NCBI RefSeq assembly: GCF_009429125.1
Contig: NZ_CP045529.1
Location: 434,001 to 498,000 of the forward strand
Direction of reading: 5' to 3'
Length of the DNA: 64,000 nucleotides
Source of the DNA: Luteimicrobium xylanilyticum
GTDB taxonomy: Bacteria > Actinomycetota > Actinomycetes > Actinomycetales > Cellulomonadaceae
Below the pieces are notes generated by a model. It had not been told where the DNA came from and ran no database searches. It was given only the letters and a program-made list of their open reading frames with translations. Shown here in pieces: positions 62,710 through 64,000 of the stretch. Positions within the stretch are counted from its first letter, which is position 1. Each line of letters begins with the position of its first letter. A program made the position numbers and the translations under genes.

Positions 62710-64000
62710 ATGCCCAAACCCCGACGCAAGCGTGCCCACCCGCGTCCGCAGCGCCGTCGGGCACCCGCACACCCGGCGCCGCTCCACGACGCCAGCCCTG
62801 AGGACCTGGAGCTCTTCCAGTCGCTGCGCCGCGGGCTCCGGGCTGACGAGCCGCTGGACCTGCTCGTCCTCGTCAGCGGGATGCTGGCGGTCTCCGACGC
62901 CCGCGTCGTGGACATGGCGGCGGCACCGGACGTGCGCGCGACCATGCGCGGCGACCTCGTGGAGTCGCTGATCGGAGCGGCCTTCGCGGAGACGACGGCG
63001 GCCCTCACCGCGTTGCGGACGCTGCTCCCCGACGACGACTCGGACCTGGTCGCCGCCGTCGACACCGAGCTGCGTACCCGCCGCCACCCCATGCCGGCGT
63101 GGCTGTCCACGCTCGGCCAGGCGCGCGTCGTCGGGCCGGTGTGGAAGCTCACCGAGGTTCTGGGCGACGGCGACGACTACGTGTGGGCCGTCGAGCTCCC
63201 GACCGGTGAGGCGCTCACCGCGCTCGTCTACGTCGACCACAACCTGGGCGGGCTCGTGAAGGACGCGTTCGTGGCGCCGACGACGCTCGACGAGTTCGTC
63301 AGTGCGATGCGCGTGAACCTCGACGACCGTCAGACGCTCGCGCCCGCGGACCCCGCGGAGGTGCGCGCCGTCGTCGACGACGCCATCCGGCTCGGTCTCA
63401 TGACGTACCCGCCCGTGGAGTCTGACACGTGGCCCGTCGCGCGGCCGCTGGTCGAGTGGATGCTCTCCCTCCTGCCCGACGGCGGCCACGCACCCGAGGC
63501 GCACGAGTGGACTCCCGAGGAGCTCGAGTCGCTCGAGGAGGAGTTCTTCGCGTCGTCGTTCGGGCACGGGGTGGACCGGCCCGAGGCGCGCGGCATGGCA
63601 CGCCTGCTGTTCGAGTTCGCGGCGAGCTACACTGGCGGCGACCCGCTGCGGTGGAGCGGCGTGAACGTCGAGATCCTGCTCATGGACCTCGTCCCGAGGA
63701 AGGTCATGGCGCCGGCCGAGGACCTGGCCGTGGTGCCCGACCTCATCCGCGCGATCATCCCGTTCGCGCACGCACGGCGCGGCGTCAGCCCGCAGGGGAC
63801 CGTCACGGCACTGGAGTCCCTGGACCACTTCGAGCCCCTGTACCGGGATCTCGTCGCCTCCGACGACCGAGGCGAGGTCTTCGGGGCGCTGCGCGACCTC
63901 ATCGACCCGGAAGGCTTCATGGTGGACGAGCTCGCGACGCTCGTCGGCGGGCGCGAGGCGCTCGACGTCCTCGACGACGAACCGCTCCCCGACGAGCCGT
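62710..64000 (+). CDS. Uncharacterised actinobacterial protein, 3' end beyond the window
   Basis: At least 430 residues from ATG 62710, still open at base 64000. A basic N-terminus (MPKPRRKRAHPRPQRRRAPAH) is followed by helical, acidic sequence: LFQSLRRGLRADEPLDLLVLVSGMLAV, LGQARVVGPVWKLTEVLGDGDDYVWAVEL, and NLGGLVKDAFVAP. No motif of a known enzyme is visible, and no membrane segment. Such proteins are called hypothetical in related genomes. It is not obviously part of the defence island, from which it is separated by 52 bases. Confidence 0.7.
   Translation, partial: MPKPRRKRAHPRPQRRRAPAHPAPLHDASPEDLELFQSLRRGLRADEPLDLLVLVSGMLAVSDARVVDMAAAPDVRATMRGDLVESLIGAAFAETTAALTALRTLLPDDDSDLVAAVDTELRTRRHPMPAWLSTLGQARVVGPVWKLTEVLGDGDDYVWAVELPTGEALTALVYVDHNLGGLVKDAFVAPTTLDEFVSAMRVNLDDRQTLAPADPAEVRAVVDDAIRLGLMTYPPVESDTWPVARPLVEWMLSLLPDGGHAPEAHEWTPEELESLEEEFFASSFGHGVDRPEARGMARLLFEFAASYTGGDPLRWSGVNVEILLMDLVPRKVMAPAEDLAVVPDLIRAIIPFAHARRGVSPQGTVTALESLDHFEPLYRDLVASDDRGEVFGALRDLIDPEGFMVDELATLVGGREALDVLDDEPLPDEP

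Overview
The window is uniformly GC-rich (roughly 70-75 % G+C), uses many GTG and some TTG starts, and packs genes with 4-base stop/start overlaps. It carries a dnaK-grpE-dnaJ-hspR operon, a small SRP RNA beside dnaX, and an F420-type oxidoreductase. Together these point to an actinobacterium. The secreted glycan-degrading enzymes and carbohydrate-binding modules suggest a Cellulomonas-like member of the Micrococcales; the genus is inference from content, not from a marker gene.

Layout. 1-2340: end of the heat-shock operon (dnaK 3' end, grpE, a cysteine-free dnaJ, hspR). 2341-9100: a DUF1540 protein, a degenerate GGDEF-like protein, a 1428-residue ECF sigma factor fused to an anti-sigma zinc finger, a membrane segment and a long exported region, and an orphan winged-helix regulator. 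9094-14570: upp/tadA, an LCP cell-wall enzyme, two alpha/beta hydrolases, a sirtuin, tRNA-Ser(CGA). 14585-23360: a GH18 chitinase, an acyl-CoA ligase, a membrane glycosyltransferase, an F420-type oxidoreductase and a large beta-helix glucanase with two discoidin modules. 23371-30230: GNAT and LytR_C proteins, a TetR-controlled ABC exporter, and a hydrolase/SRPBCC/ArsR group. 30220-32200: a hipB-hipA toxin locus whose hipA is cut by one in-frame amber codon, tRNA-Ser(GGA), and SRP RNA. 32212-39521: ppk2, dnaX, a VOC protein, an exported CocE-type hydrolase, recR, DUF5063. 39542-46069: a second ABC exporter, a hydrolase, two TauE/SafE permeases flanking an AraC regulator, and vapBC. 46178-51255: lysC-asd and a large helicase-like/WYL protein. 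51342-53326: a serine hydrolase and a frameshifted M24 peptidase.

The most unusual stretch is 53340-62657, which looks like an acquired defence island. It holds a divergent XRE regulator with a 54-residue protein, a 1353-residue N6-adenine methyltransferase whose C-terminal third drops to about 43-53 % G+C, and, translationally coupled to it, a 1121-residue protein joining a phospholipase-D-type nuclease motif to a SNF2-like helicase. Behind these, with its own dyad-bearing promoter, lies a coupled pair of 61- and 240-residue proteins that I do not recognise. The methyltransferase plus nuclease-helicase pair recalls restriction-like systems (DISARM, BREX), but none of their other core genes is present. 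With the 61/240 pair it is the best candidate here for an undescribed system.

How the genes may work together. The membrane-tethered sigma factor with a C-terminal chitin-binding-like module could sense polysaccharide outside the cell, and the chitinase and glucanase nearby are plausible targets; this link is inference. The hipBA, vapBC and 61/240 loci all carry dyads or direct repeats at their promoters, as expected for autoregulated toxin-antitoxin-type operons. Two genes (hipA, M24 peptidase) are interrupted by single-base-scale lesions and may be recent pseudogenes or sequencing errors.
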